14,912 bases of DNA from Acidimicrobiia bacterium (GTDB lineage Bacteria; Actinomycetota; Acidimicrobiia; Acidimicrobiales; Acidimicrobilacustridaceae): positions 3,112-18,023 of the forward strand of contig JAEMTX010000016.1 of the NCBI GenBank assembly GCA_016462055.1, read 5' to 3'. Shown piece after piece: positions 6,609 through 13,856 of this stretch (positions are counted from its first letter, which is position 1; each line of letters starts with the position of its first letter). The notes under the pieces were generated by a model. The model worked only from the letters and a program-made list of their open reading frames with translations, was not told the DNA's origin and ran no database searches. The position numbers and the translations under genes were made by a program.

Positions 6609-7388
6609 ATGACCGAGATCCCTGAACATCTCCGTAAGCGAGCCGAAGAGGCCAAGGCCAAGGCAGCAGCCAAGGCCGCTGGTGACGCGCCTGCAGAGGC
6701 CGCCACTGAGGCACCCGCGGCGGCCGAAAGCGCTGGCGATAGTCGCATTCCGGCGCATTTGCTTGCGCGTTCCAAGTCCGCAAAGGCCAATAAGGAAGGT
6801 GGCGCGGTAGCCACCGCTCCTGCTGCAACCGGCGGCGGCGTCGCCACCGCAGTTGCCGATGCCGCCCCGCCTCCCACCGCCACTGGTCCCGGAGGACACA
6901 CGCAGCGTCTCCTCACCGTGGTGAAGGCCGGCTCGATTCAGGACCTGAAGTCGACCCCGATCGACAAGGTTCACACTTGGCCACATCTGTTGGCCGTGGA
7001 ATTTGTTGCCGCGTTGGCCATCACGGTTTTCACCTTGATCTTCTCGATCTTCGTGAATGCACCACTGCTTGAATTGGCGAATATCAACCAAACCCCGAAC
7101 CCTTCGAAGGCCCCGTGGTATTTCCTCGGTCTTCAGGAACTTCTCACCATGTTCCACCCCATGGTTGCTGGTGTGACCATCCCGGGCATGGGCATTTTCT
7201 TGCTCATTCTTTCCCCGTATATCGATCGCAATCCTTCGAATAAACCCGAGGATCGCAAGTTTGCGATCTCACTTTTCACGATTCAGATGATGTTCTGGGC
7301 CGTGCTTGTCATTATTGGCTCCTTCTTCCGTGGTCCTGGCTTCAACTTTGTGACGCCTTGGACTGGCGGTCTGTTCTTCGAGTTGTGA
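6609..7388 (+). CDS. Cytochrome b subunit IV (C-terminal half of split cytochrome b) with motif-bearing N-terminal extension
   Basis: The 259-residue protein has about 100 extra N-terminal residues, then a b6f subunit IV-like core. The extension starts MTEIPEHLRKRAEE (motif at 4-14), continues as an Ala-rich charged stretch, has a second motif copy IPAHLLARSKS at 47-57, then an Ala/Gly/Pro linker to about 96. The core has three helices (about 124-149, 185-205, 218-240). Between the first two lies NPSKAPWYFLGLQELL (164-179), the quinol-oxidation loop; the usual PEWY reads APWY, so its glutamate is replaced by proline. Related KAPWYFLGLQEL loops occur in other non-plastid members of the family. 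ATG 6609 is chosen for GAGGAG at 6601-6606 and because the N-terminus then matches that of the minus-strand cytochrome. It pairs with the preceding b6-type subunit to form the quinone sites. Confidence 0.93.
   Translation: MTEIPEHLRKRAEEAKAKAAAKAAGDAPAEAATEAPAAAESAGDSRIPAHLLARSKSAKANKEGGAVATAPAATGGGVATAVADAAPPPTATGPGGHTQRLLTVVKAGSIQDLKSTPIDKVHTWPHLLAVEFVAALAITVFTLIFSIFVNAPLLELANINQTPNPSKAPWYFLGLQELLTMFHPMVAGVTIPGMGIFLLILSPYIDRNPSNKPEDRKFAISLFTIQMMFWAVLVIIGSFFRGPGFNFVTPWTGGLFFEL
6618..6650 (+). other. PxHLxxRS motif, first copy in subunit IV
   Basis: Encodes IPEHLRKRAEE at residues 4-14 of subunit IV, close to VPEHLLKRSKDRR of the minus-strand cytochrome c. Serine is replaced by alanine at the last motif position. 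Confidence 0.6.
6747..6779 (+). other. PxHLxxRS motif, second copy in subunit IV
   Basis: Encodes IPAHLLARSKS at residues 47-57 of subunit IV. It lies 43 residues after the first copy within the same Ala-rich extension, and suggests an internal duplication or two binding sites. Confidence 0.6.
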
Positions 7389-7413
7389 TGGCGCAAACGC
7401 AGGAGTCCCCCAA

Positions 7414-8268
7414 ATGAATCCTCTAGTCATCGTCATCCCCGTCGTCGTCGTTCTTGCCGGCGTGGTGTTGTTCGCTGCTTCACGTCGACGCGACAGTGGA
7501 GGCGCTACTGGTGCGTTGAGCCGCGAAACGTTCAAGCGCGACAAGCCAGCAACTGCGCTTGAAGCCGACGCTGAACTTGTTGGTGTGTCGGGTCGTCAGG
7601 TGGAAGCGTCCGCGGCGCTCGATCGTCGACCTACCGCTCCGGCAACAACGAATACCGAAGTTGCGCCATTCGTTCCGCCCGACGTCGATGCACTGGGTAT
7701 CTCGCGTCGCAAGTTCTTCAACCGCTCCATCATCGTGTTGATCGGCCTTACCCTTTCGGGCTTCGGTGCAGCGACTCTGGCATTCCTTTGGCCGATGCCG
7801 AAGGGCGGCTTTGGTTCGAAGATCCGCGTCGGCACTGTGGCCGATATTTCCGCCAAGATCACGGCGAGCAAGGGGTTCCTCTACTCTGCCGAAGGTCGCA
7901 TGTGGATGACCAACTATCCGATTTCAGCGTTCGAGAAAGCGAAGAAGGTCTACCCGGCAGCGGTGCTTCCGTCGATGGAAGCGGGCATCGTTGCGCTCTA
8001 TCAAAAGTGTCCGCATCTCGGTTGCCGTGTTCCTTCTTGTGCAACCTCGCAGTGGTTCGAATGCCCGTGCCACGGTTCGCAGTACAACTCGGCCGGTGAG
8101 AAGAAGGGTGGTCCGGCGCCTCGTGGCATGGATCGCTTCGCCACTTCTGTCACTGGCGGCGTGCTCACCGTCGATACGGGCCAGATCTTTCAAGGTCCGG
8201 CGATCGGCACCAATACGACTGGCCAGGAAGCTGAAGGCCCGCATTGCGTGGGTGGAGGAGAGCACTGA
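7414..8268 (+). CDS. Rieske [2Fe-2S] iron-sulfur subunit with two membrane helices
   Basis: Accepts the first electron from quinol and passes it to cytochrome c. The 284-residue protein has an N-terminal helix (about 3-22), a polar linker, a twin-arginine-like motif SRRKFF (97-102) followed by a second helix (about 104-128), and then the Rieske domain. Cluster ligands are C199 and H201 in CPHLGC and C217 and H220 in CPCHGS; C204 and C219 form the usual disulfide. C209 in the insertion between the two boxes and C278 near the end are extra. The single-helix layout usual for Rieske proteins is extended here by one helix before the Tat-like segment, as in some actinobacterial forms that have additional helices. 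AGGAG at 7401-7405 supports ATG 7414. The stop overlaps the next start (TGATG at 8266-8270). Confidence 0.95.
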   Translation: MNPLVIVIPVVVVLAGVVLFAASRRRDSGGATGALSRETFKRDKPATALEADAELVGVSGRQVEASAALDRRPTAPATTNTEVAPFVPPDVDALGISRRKFFNRSIIVLIGLTLSGFGAATLAFLWPMPKGGFGSKIRVGTVADISAKITASKGFLYSAEGRMWMTNYPISAFEKAKKVYPAAVLPSMEAGIVALYQKCPHLGCRVPSCATSQWFECPCHGSQYNSAGEKKGGPAPRGMDRFATSVTGGVLTVDTGQIFQGPAIGTNTTGQEAEGPHCVGGGEH

Positions 8269-9368
8269 TGCACGATCTGTATCTCTTGGCCAGCGCACAA
8301 AAGACGGTCGGCTATGTGGTTGCCGTCGTTTTGCTTCTCGGGTTTGTGGTCGCCATCGCCGTCAACGTGCGCAAGGGACGCGCCGAGGTTGGTTCGGAAA
8401 TCGAACTTGCCCCGAACCGCAAGCCCTACATGGACGACGAGGAACTCGAAACGAAGAAACTCGACCGCACACTCGGTCTTGGTCTCGTTGCGCTCGGAGT
8501 CATTGCCCTCGCATTGCCGCTCTATTGGCTTGCTGAACCAAGTCGTCAAACCGACATGGTGCGGGAATTCGAAGACGTTGCGGTGTCACGCGGCGAAAAC
8601 ATTTATGTGAATGCCGCGCAGTGCGCGAATTGTCACGGTCCTAACGGTGTTGGTGGTGCTGCGAGTTACACGATCCTCGATCCAAAGACCGGCGCGTATG
8701 TCGATCAGGTTCAGTGGAAAGCTCCCGCCCTCGACACGGTGATGTATCGCTACACCCCCGAACAGGTCACCTACATCCTCAATTACGGGCGTGGCTACTC
8801 GCCGATGCCAGCATGGGGTGCACCCGGTGGTGGTCCACTCACCGAGCAACAAATCGCCGACGTCATCGCGTATCTCACCTCGATTCAGTTACCCGCTGAA
8901 GAGTCTCAGAAGGCTGTGCAGGATGAACTCGACAAGGTGTGCAAAGCCGACGCGGCCAACAACTGCACTATTGCCGGTGGTTCGTACAAGACACTCGGTG
9001 AAGCAATCTTCAACCTCGGTTATTCCAATGGCTTCGCTGCGGGCGCCTATGCCTGCGGCCGGTGCCACACCTCAGGATGGTCCTACGGCAAGGCAAAAGT
9101 CGCCGGCGGTGGAGCTATGGGCCCCAACTTCACCGGTGGGTCGGAACTTCGCCAGTTCCCCGTGGCGGAAAAGCAGGAAGAGTTCGTGTCGGCGTATCCA
9201 AAGATGGGTACGGCCTACGGAACCAACGGTTGGTCAAGCGGCCGCATGGGCAGCTTTGGCACCAACCCCAGTGCTGCTGATCCCAAGACCGCAATCATGA
9301 GTCAGGATCAGGTCATGCTCACGCCCAATCAGATCGCGGCAGTTGTTGCTTACGAGCGGACCCTCTAA
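8268..9368 (+). CDS. Diheme cytochrome c subunit with N-terminal membrane hairpin
   Basis: The 366-residue protein has two membrane helices near its start (about 14-33 and 69-88), with a charged loop between that probably faces the cytoplasm. Two cytochrome c domains follow on the outer face. Heme site 1 is CANCH (C119, C122, H123) with M180 in SPMPAW as likely ligand; heme site 2 is CGRCH (C263, C266, H267) with M327 in GRMGSF as a possible ligand. C225 and C233 between the domains may form a disulfide. The role is to accept electrons from the Rieske protein, replacing cytochrome c1 or f or actinobacterial QcrC. QcrC itself carries its membrane helix at the other end, so this is not a plain QcrC. 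GGAGGAG at 8254-8260 supports ATG 8268; upstream in-frame starts would run into the Rieske gene. The end overlaps the next start (TAATG). Confidence 0.93.
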   Translation: MHDLYLLASAQKTVGYVVAVVLLLGFVVAIAVNVRKGRAEVGSEIELAPNRKPYMDDEELETKKLDRTLGLGLVALGVIALALPLYWLAEPSRQTDMVREFEDVAVSRGENIYVNAAQCANCHGPNGVGGAASYTILDPKTGAYVDQVQWKAPALDTVMYRYTPEQVTYILNYGRGYSPMPAWGAPGGGPLTEQQIADVIAYLTSIQLPAEESQKAVQDELDKVCKADAANNCTIAGGSYKTLGEAIFNLGYSNGFAAGAYACGRCHTSGWSYGKAKVAGGGAMGPNFTGGSELRQFPVAEKQEEFVSAYPKMGTAYGTNGWSSGRMGSFGTNPSAADPKTAIMSQDQVMLTPNQIAAVVAYERTL

Positions 9369-10318
9369 TGCATACCCTTCAAATCATCGCTGGCATCTCT
9401 TTCGATCCGGGCATCCGCGGCATCCTCGTTGTGCTCGTTGGCGTTTCCGTTCTTATGGGTTCGACGTACCTCATCCTCGGGACCAACCTTGGGGCCCGTC
9501 TTGGTTTCCTCGTAGCGTTCACCGGTCTCTTTGGTTGGCTGGCGATTCTCACGTTTATGTGGTGGCTCACCCCTCCCGCCATTGGCCCGCGCGGAAATAT
9601 CCCAAGCTGGGAGCCAGTTGAGATCTATGTGAACGGTGGTGGCGATACCGCGAAAACCGACTCAGTGAATCAGTTAGTGAATCCAGCGTCGCTACCCAAG
9701 GCCGACAAGATCCTTGCGGATAATCCTGATTTGGCGAAGGACTTTCCGAATGCAAGCGGCACATCGCTTTCAGATATAAAGAGCAATTATCCCGATGTGG
9801 TGAGTGAATACCTCTCTCCCGAATCGCTGAACGGATGGAAACTGGTCTCCGCCTCGAATGCCGGTGAGGCTCAGGCTGCAGCCGACGCCGAATTCGTGGC
9901 TTCGGGAGTTTTCAAGACCACCGCCGATTACAAGAAACTCAATACCTGGCAATTCGGTGGTAAGCCGACGCTGGCTGAAGACTGTCCCGATGGCGGCATC
10001 ATTTGTCGAGTGACGCATCGCGTTTCCTCGGCCTTTCAGATCAAGAATCCTCAGAACTTCACCGTTGTTCAAGTGCAGCAAGTGATTCCTCAAGAAACAA
10101 TTCCGGGTCAGGCGCCTCCGATTCCGAAAGCCGATCCCACGAAGCCGGTTATCTCGGTTGTATTCATTCGCGATATCGGTAACGAGCGAGTGATTCCGTT
10201 CTTGTACTTCGTGATCTCCTTTGCGCTGTTCATCCTTTCTGCTGCGGCCCTGCACAACCGTGACAAGACGCTCATGAAGAACAAGGCGATGGCCGAAGCC
10301 GCGAGCAAGGCAAACTGA
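9368..10318 (+). CDS. Unrecognised membrane protein, probable extra subunit of the bc complex
   Basis: I do not recognise this 316-residue family. It has two close helices near the start (about 17-38 and 44-66), a polar domain of about 210 residues, and one helix near the end (about 276-296) followed by a basic tail (HNRDKTLMKNK). The basic tail suggests it is inside the cell and the large domain outside, next to the cytochromes. There is no heme, iron-sulfur or copper motif. C206 and C213 (EDCPDGGIICRV) could form a disulfide. The start overlaps the stop of the diheme cytochrome gene, so the two are translationally coupled, and nuoA begins 5 bases later. The position suggests a structural or supercomplex-linking subunit of the quinol:cytochrome c complex; this is inferred from context alone. 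Confidence 0.85.
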   Translation: MHTLQIIAGISFDPGIRGILVVLVGVSVLMGSTYLILGTNLGARLGFLVAFTGLFGWLAILTFMWWLTPPAIGPRGNIPSWEPVEIYVNGGGDTAKTDSVNQLVNPASLPKADKILADNPDLAKDFPNASGTSLSDIKSNYPDVVSEYLSPESLNGWKLVSASNAGEAQAAADAEFVASGVFKTTADYKKLNTWQFGGKPTLAEDCPDGGIICRVTHRVSSAFQIKNPQNFTVVQVQQVIPQETIPGQAPPIPKADPTKPVISVVFIRDIGNERVIPFLYFVISFALFILSAAALHNRDKTLMKNKAMAEAASKAN

Positions 10319-10323
10319 ACAAC

Positions 10324-10782
10324 GTGGGCCAGTATCTGCCGATCTTCGCAATGCTTGTACTGGCGATCATTTTCGCCGTCGTGAGTCGCGTGATTTCTCA
10401 ACTACTGGCACCCCGTCAGCCTTCCGAAGCAAAGTCCTCGCCCTACGAATGCGGGATCGTTCCCGATCATGCGACGCCTGAACGATTGCCTGTGAAGTTT
10501 TTCCTTGTGGCCATGATCTTTATCGTGTTCGACATCGAAATCATTTTCTTGTTTCCCTTCGCCGTGGTGTTTCGTTCACTCGGCGGTTACGGAATCGCCG
10601 CAATACTCATCTTCACCGCAGCGGTTTTCGAATCGTTTGTGTACCTGATTGGCAACGGAGCGCTTGACTGGGGTCCGGTCAAGCACCTTCGTCGTTCGGA
10701 TATCGTTTCGCCTGCCCGAACCGCCACGAGCACCATTCGTCGCGTCGGATTCGAAGGTCGTTCAAAGGATAAGGCGGCATAA
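10324..10782 (+). CDS. nuoA: NADH-quinone oxidoreductase subunit A
   Basis: A membrane subunit of complex I near the quinone site, 152 residues with three helices (about 6-28, 58-82, 88-110). Family marks are SSPYECGIVP (C43) and RLPVKFFLVAMIFIVFDIEIIFLFP with acidic D70 and E72. The first gene of the nuo series here. The start is GTG 10324, 5 bases after the preceding gene. No good ribosome binding site is visible, so translational coupling is likely. The C-terminal 40 residues are polar and longer than in the shortest family members. Confidence 0.97.
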   Translation: MGQYLPIFAMLVLAIIFAVVSRVISQLLAPRQPSEAKSSPYECGIVPDHATPERLPVKFFLVAMIFIVFDIEIIFLFPFAVVFRSLGGYGIAAILIFTAAVFESFVYLIGNGALDWGPVKHLRRSDIVSPARTATSTIRRVGFEGRSKDKAA

Positions 10783-11370
10783 GTGTCAAACGAGACCAGA
10801 CCTACTGGCGGACTCCTTGAGTCAGGCCTTGAAGGACTCAGCCATAACTTCTTCACCGGCACGCTTGAGGAGCTCGTGAAGTGGGCTCGTCGTCATAGCG
10901 TGATGCCCGCGACCTTTGGTCTTGCGTGTTGCGCGCTCGAGATGATGGCCGCCGGCGGACCGCATTACGACCTTGCTCGTTACGGAATGGAAACGTTCCG
11001 CGCGTCGCCGCGCCAAGCCGACCTCATGATCGTTGCCGGTCGTGTCTCGCAAAAAATGGCACCGGTTCTTCGCCAGATCTACGACCAGATGATGGAGCCC
11101 AAGTGGGTCATTTCCATGGGTGTCTGTGCATCCTCGGGCGGCATGTTCAACAACTACGCCATCGTTCAGGGCGTCGATCAGATTGTTCCTGTCGACGTGT
11201 ACGCCCCAGGTTGTCCGCCTTCGCCGGAAACGCTTATGCACGCGATCCTCACGCTGCACGATCAGATCAAAAATGGCGAACTCACCCGCCGTAAGGGTGA
11301 AGGCGCCGGTCTTGTTGTCGAACAACTTGGTCCCAATGGGCCTGTGCCTGTCACCCTGGGTCAGGGCTGA
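10783..11370 (+). CDS. nuoB: NADH-quinone oxidoreductase subunit B
   Basis: Carries the last iron-sulfur cluster (N2) that hands electrons to quinone. The 195-residue protein has all four expected ligands: the tandem C49-C50 in LACCALEMM, C115 in SMGVCASSGG and C144 in APGCPPSPE. The GTG start at 10783 follows the nuoA stop directly with no spacer. It works with NuoA, NuoC and NuoD at the junction of the membrane and peripheral arms. Confidence 0.98.
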   Translation: MSNETRPTGGLLESGLEGLSHNFFTGTLEELVKWARRHSVMPATFGLACCALEMMAAGGPHYDLARYGMETFRASPRQADLMIVAGRVSQKMAPVLRQIYDQMMEPKWVISMGVCASSGGMFNNYAIVQGVDQIVPVDVYAPGCPPSPETLMHAILTLHDQIKNGELTRRKGEGAGLVVEQLGPNGPVPVTLGQG

Positions 11371-11372
11371 CC

Positions 11373-11903
11373 ATGACTGATGTCGACGCCCAAGACGGCG
11401 AGGCTGACATCCCGATCGAGGTTGCACCCGAGACACTTTTCGGAGTCTTGCTGACTCGTTCGCACGAGCAACTGGTGCTGCATCCAACTCGCGATGAGTA
11501 CGCCGGACTGTTGGCGACCTTGCAAGCCGATGGCTATCACTCGATCATCGATCTCTGTGGTGTCGATTACCTCACTAATTTTTCGCGTGAACTTCCTCCG
11601 GGCATTACGCCTGAACGTTTCGAAGTCGTCGTGAATCTCATCAACCACCGCGAACATGCTCGTTTGCGACTGCGCGTGCAGATATCTGAATCCGATCCAG
11701 TGCTTCCAACTGCGTTTGGGCTCTACGCGGGTTCTGAAGCAATGGAGCGCGAAACGTTCGACATGTTTGGTATCGCGTTCGATGGACATCCTGATCTCAC
11801 CCGAATCCTCATGCCCGAGGACTGGATTGGTCACCCGCTGCGGAAGGACTATGACATTGGTCGTATCCCGGTTCAGTTCAAGGGTGCCCCGGCGAATCGT
11901 TGA
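11373..11903 (+). CDS. nuoC: NADH-quinone oxidoreductase subunit C
   Basis: A 30-kDa-type peripheral-arm subunit of complex I, without cofactor, 176 residues. The family signature is complete at about 125-160: ERETFDMFGIAFDGHP followed by LTRILMPEDW and GHPLRKDY. It is a separate gene, not fused to nuoD as in Escherichia coli. ATG 11373 lies 2 bases after the nuoB stop. The first 20 residues are acidic and not conserved. Confidence 0.97.
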   Translation: MTDVDAQDGEADIPIEVAPETLFGVLLTRSHEQLVLHPTRDEYAGLLATLQADGYHSIIDLCGVDYLTNFSRELPPGITPERFEVVVNLINHREHARLRLRVQISESDPVLPTAFGLYAGSEAMERETFDMFGIAFDGHPDLTRILMPEDWIGHPLRKDYDIGRIPVQFKGAPANR

Positions 11904-11907
11904 TCTC

Positions 11908-13242
11908 ATGACCGCTACGCATGAACTTCCAACCAACGTGGACCAGACCTCTGAAAGCGCTCAGGAACTGACATCCGCCGGCGTCGTTGCTGCAGGGGAG
12001 CGGTTGCGCGAGTTGGGCGCGGTGCTCCGACTTTCAGAAAACGACGCGCTACACGCCGAACGCGAATACGTTTCAGACGACGAAACCATGATCATCAACA
12101 TGGGTCCACAGCATCCGTCGACACATGGTGTGCTGCGTCTTATGCTTGAGCTTCAGGGCGAAACCGTTCTCCGCTGTAAGCCGATCATTGGTTACCTCCA
12201 TACCGGCATGGAACGCACCGGTGAAGAACTCACCTATCTGCAGGGCCCCACCAACGTGACGCGCATGGACTATGCCGCGCCGTTGTTCACCGAGTTGGCT
12301 TTTTCGCTCACCGTCGAAAAGCTTCTCGAGATTGAGGTTCCCGAGCGGGCGATCTGGATCCGTATGCTCATGACCGAGATGAATCGCATCTCGTCACACC
12401 TACTTTTTATGGCGACAAACGGCATGGATATTGGTGCCGTTTCCATGATGCTGTACGGATGGCGCGAGCGTGAAGAAGCGCTTCGCTTCCTTCAAGAAGT
12501 CACCGGCCTGCGCATGAACCACAATTACATCCGTCCTGGAGGCGTGGCTGCTGACCTTCCCGACGGTTGGCGCGATGGTGTGCTGCGCCTTCTCGACATG
12601 CTCCCTCCTCGCCTTGCTGAATACGACACGCTGATGAACCAACAGCCGATCTGGCGTGAACGCCTTCAGGGTGTCGGCGCAATCACCGCAGAGGAATGCC
12701 TTGCTCTCGGCGTTACGGGACCAATGCTTCGTTCAACGGGTTACGACTGGGATCTCCGTCGCGACATGCCGTATTTGGCGTTCGATCAGATCGAATTCGA
12801 TGTCGTTGTCGGTTCTTACGGAGACTGTTTCGATCGTTACGCAATTCGACTTGCTGAAATTCACGAGTCAATGAAGATCGTGCGTCAGTGTCTCGAGAAG
12901 ATGCCGAAGGGCGACTACCGCATCCAGGACAAGAAAGTCACTCCGCCGCCGCGTGCGCGTATCGACGAGTCCATGGAAGCGCTTATTCATCACTTCAAGA
13001 TCTTCACCGAAGGCTTCAAAGTTCCTGAAGGCGAGGCCTACGTCGCAATCGAATCTCCTCGTGGCGAACTTGGTTGCTACATCGTGAGCGACGGTTCTTC
13101 GAAGCCGTATCGCATGCATGTTCGTGCTCCAAGTTTCGTGAACCTGCAAAGTCTTCCGCACCTCATGCAGGGCAGTCTCGTGGCCGATGCTGTGGCCATT
13201 ATCTCGAGTGTCGATCCCATTCTTGGGGAGGTCGATCGCTGA
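11908..13242 (+). CDS. nuoD: NADH-quinone oxidoreductase subunit D
   Basis: The 49-kDa subunit, which forms the quinone-binding cavity with NuoB. The 444-residue protein has MGPQHPSTHG (65-74) in the quinone loop, GYLHTGMERTGEE, the central VTGLRMNHNYIRPGGVA segment and the terminal DPILGEVDR. About 60 non-conserved residues precede the core. ATG 11908, 4 bases after the nuoC stop, is chosen; the frame is open upstream inside nuoC, but that part does not resemble NuoD. The stop overlaps the nuoE start (TGATG). Confidence 0.98.
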   Translation: MTATHELPTNVDQTSESAQELTSAGVVAAGERLRELGAVLRLSENDALHAEREYVSDDETMIINMGPQHPSTHGVLRLMLELQGETVLRCKPIIGYLHTGMERTGEELTYLQGPTNVTRMDYAAPLFTELAFSLTVEKLLEIEVPERAIWIRMLMTEMNRISSHLLFMATNGMDIGAVSMMLYGWREREEALRFLQEVTGLRMNHNYIRPGGVAADLPDGWRDGVLRLLDMLPPRLAEYDTLMNQQPIWRERLQGVGAITAEECLALGVTGPMLRSTGYDWDLRRDMPYLAFDQIEFDVVVGSYGDCFDRYAIRLAEIHESMKIVRQCLEKMPKGDYRIQDKKVTPPPRARIDESMEALIHHFKIFTEGFKVPEGEAYVAIESPRGELGCYIVSDGSSKPYRMHVRAPSFVNLQSLPHLMQGSLVADAVAIISSVDPILGEVDR

Positions 13243-13856
13243 TGGCTCGCCTCACGAACGACAACATTGAACTCGCGCGCGAAATCATTGGCCGCTACCC
13301 GCGACCAAAGTCTGCGCTCATTTCGCTGTTGCATCTTGCGCAAGAACAAGACGGGCACCTGACCGACGAAGCAATGGCTCACATCGGTGATCTCGTTGGC
13401 GTATCGTCTGCCGAGGTTCTCGGAACGGCGTCGTTCTACGAAATGTTCAAGATGGAACCAGTCGGTCGTTACATGGTGAACATTTGCACCAATATTTCTT
13501 GTCAGTTGCGCGGCGGCGAGGAACTCCTTGCGCATGCCGAAAAAACGCTCGGAATTCGTCCGGGGCAAACCACCTCCGACGGGCTTTTCACCCTTGAAGA
13601 TGTCGAATGCATCGCCGCCTGCACCGAAGCTCCGTGTTTGCAGGTCAACTATCGCTACGAACATCGCATCTCGAACGAAGGTTTTGATCAACTCATGAAC
13701 GATCTGCGCGATGGTCGCCGGTCTGACATTCCCCCTCATGGTGTGCTGGCTCAAATTCGTCAGCACATCCCGGCCGATCGGCGCGCTGGCAATGTCACGC
13801 CTGAAGACATAGCGATACCGGTTTGGGTCGCAACAGCGGGGGAGGGCGAGAAATGA
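13242..13856 (+). CDS. nuoE: NADH-quinone oxidoreductase subunit E
   Basis: The thioredoxin-fold [2Fe-2S] subunit (cluster N1a) of the NADH-oxidising module. It has 204 residues. Ligands are C82 and C87 (CTNISC) and C123 and C127 (CIAAC). The helical N-terminal part includes LLHLAQEQDGHLTDEAM. ATG 13242 overlaps the nuoD stop and has GGGGAGG at 13225-13231. The stop overlaps the nuoF start (ATGA at 13853-13856). About 40 C-terminal residues follow the ferredoxin domain and are not conserved. Confidence 0.97.
   Translation: MARLTNDNIELAREIIGRYPRPKSALISLLHLAQEQDGHLTDEAMAHIGDLVGVSSAEVLGTASFYEMFKMEPVGRYMVNICTNISCQLRGGEELLAHAEKTLGIRPGQTTSDGLFTLEDVECIAACTEAPCLQVNYRYEHRISNEGFDQLMNDLRDGRRSDIPPHGVLAQIRQHIPADRRAGNVTPEDIAIPVWVATAGEGEK

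Noticed and set aside
6170..6916. 248-residue minus-strand frame across cytochrome b and subunit IV
   Set aside because: It is opposite two certain genes and its Ala-rich segment is the reverse of the Ala-rich linker of subunit IV.
11656..11907. Upstream extension of nuoD into nuoC
   Set aside because: The extra 84 residues are an out-of-frame reading of the conserved nuoC signature. NuoD homology starts after ATG 11908.
13077..13766. 229-residue minus-strand frame opposite nuoD and nuoE
   Set aside because: Antisense to conserved cluster-binding sequence, without any domain of its own.
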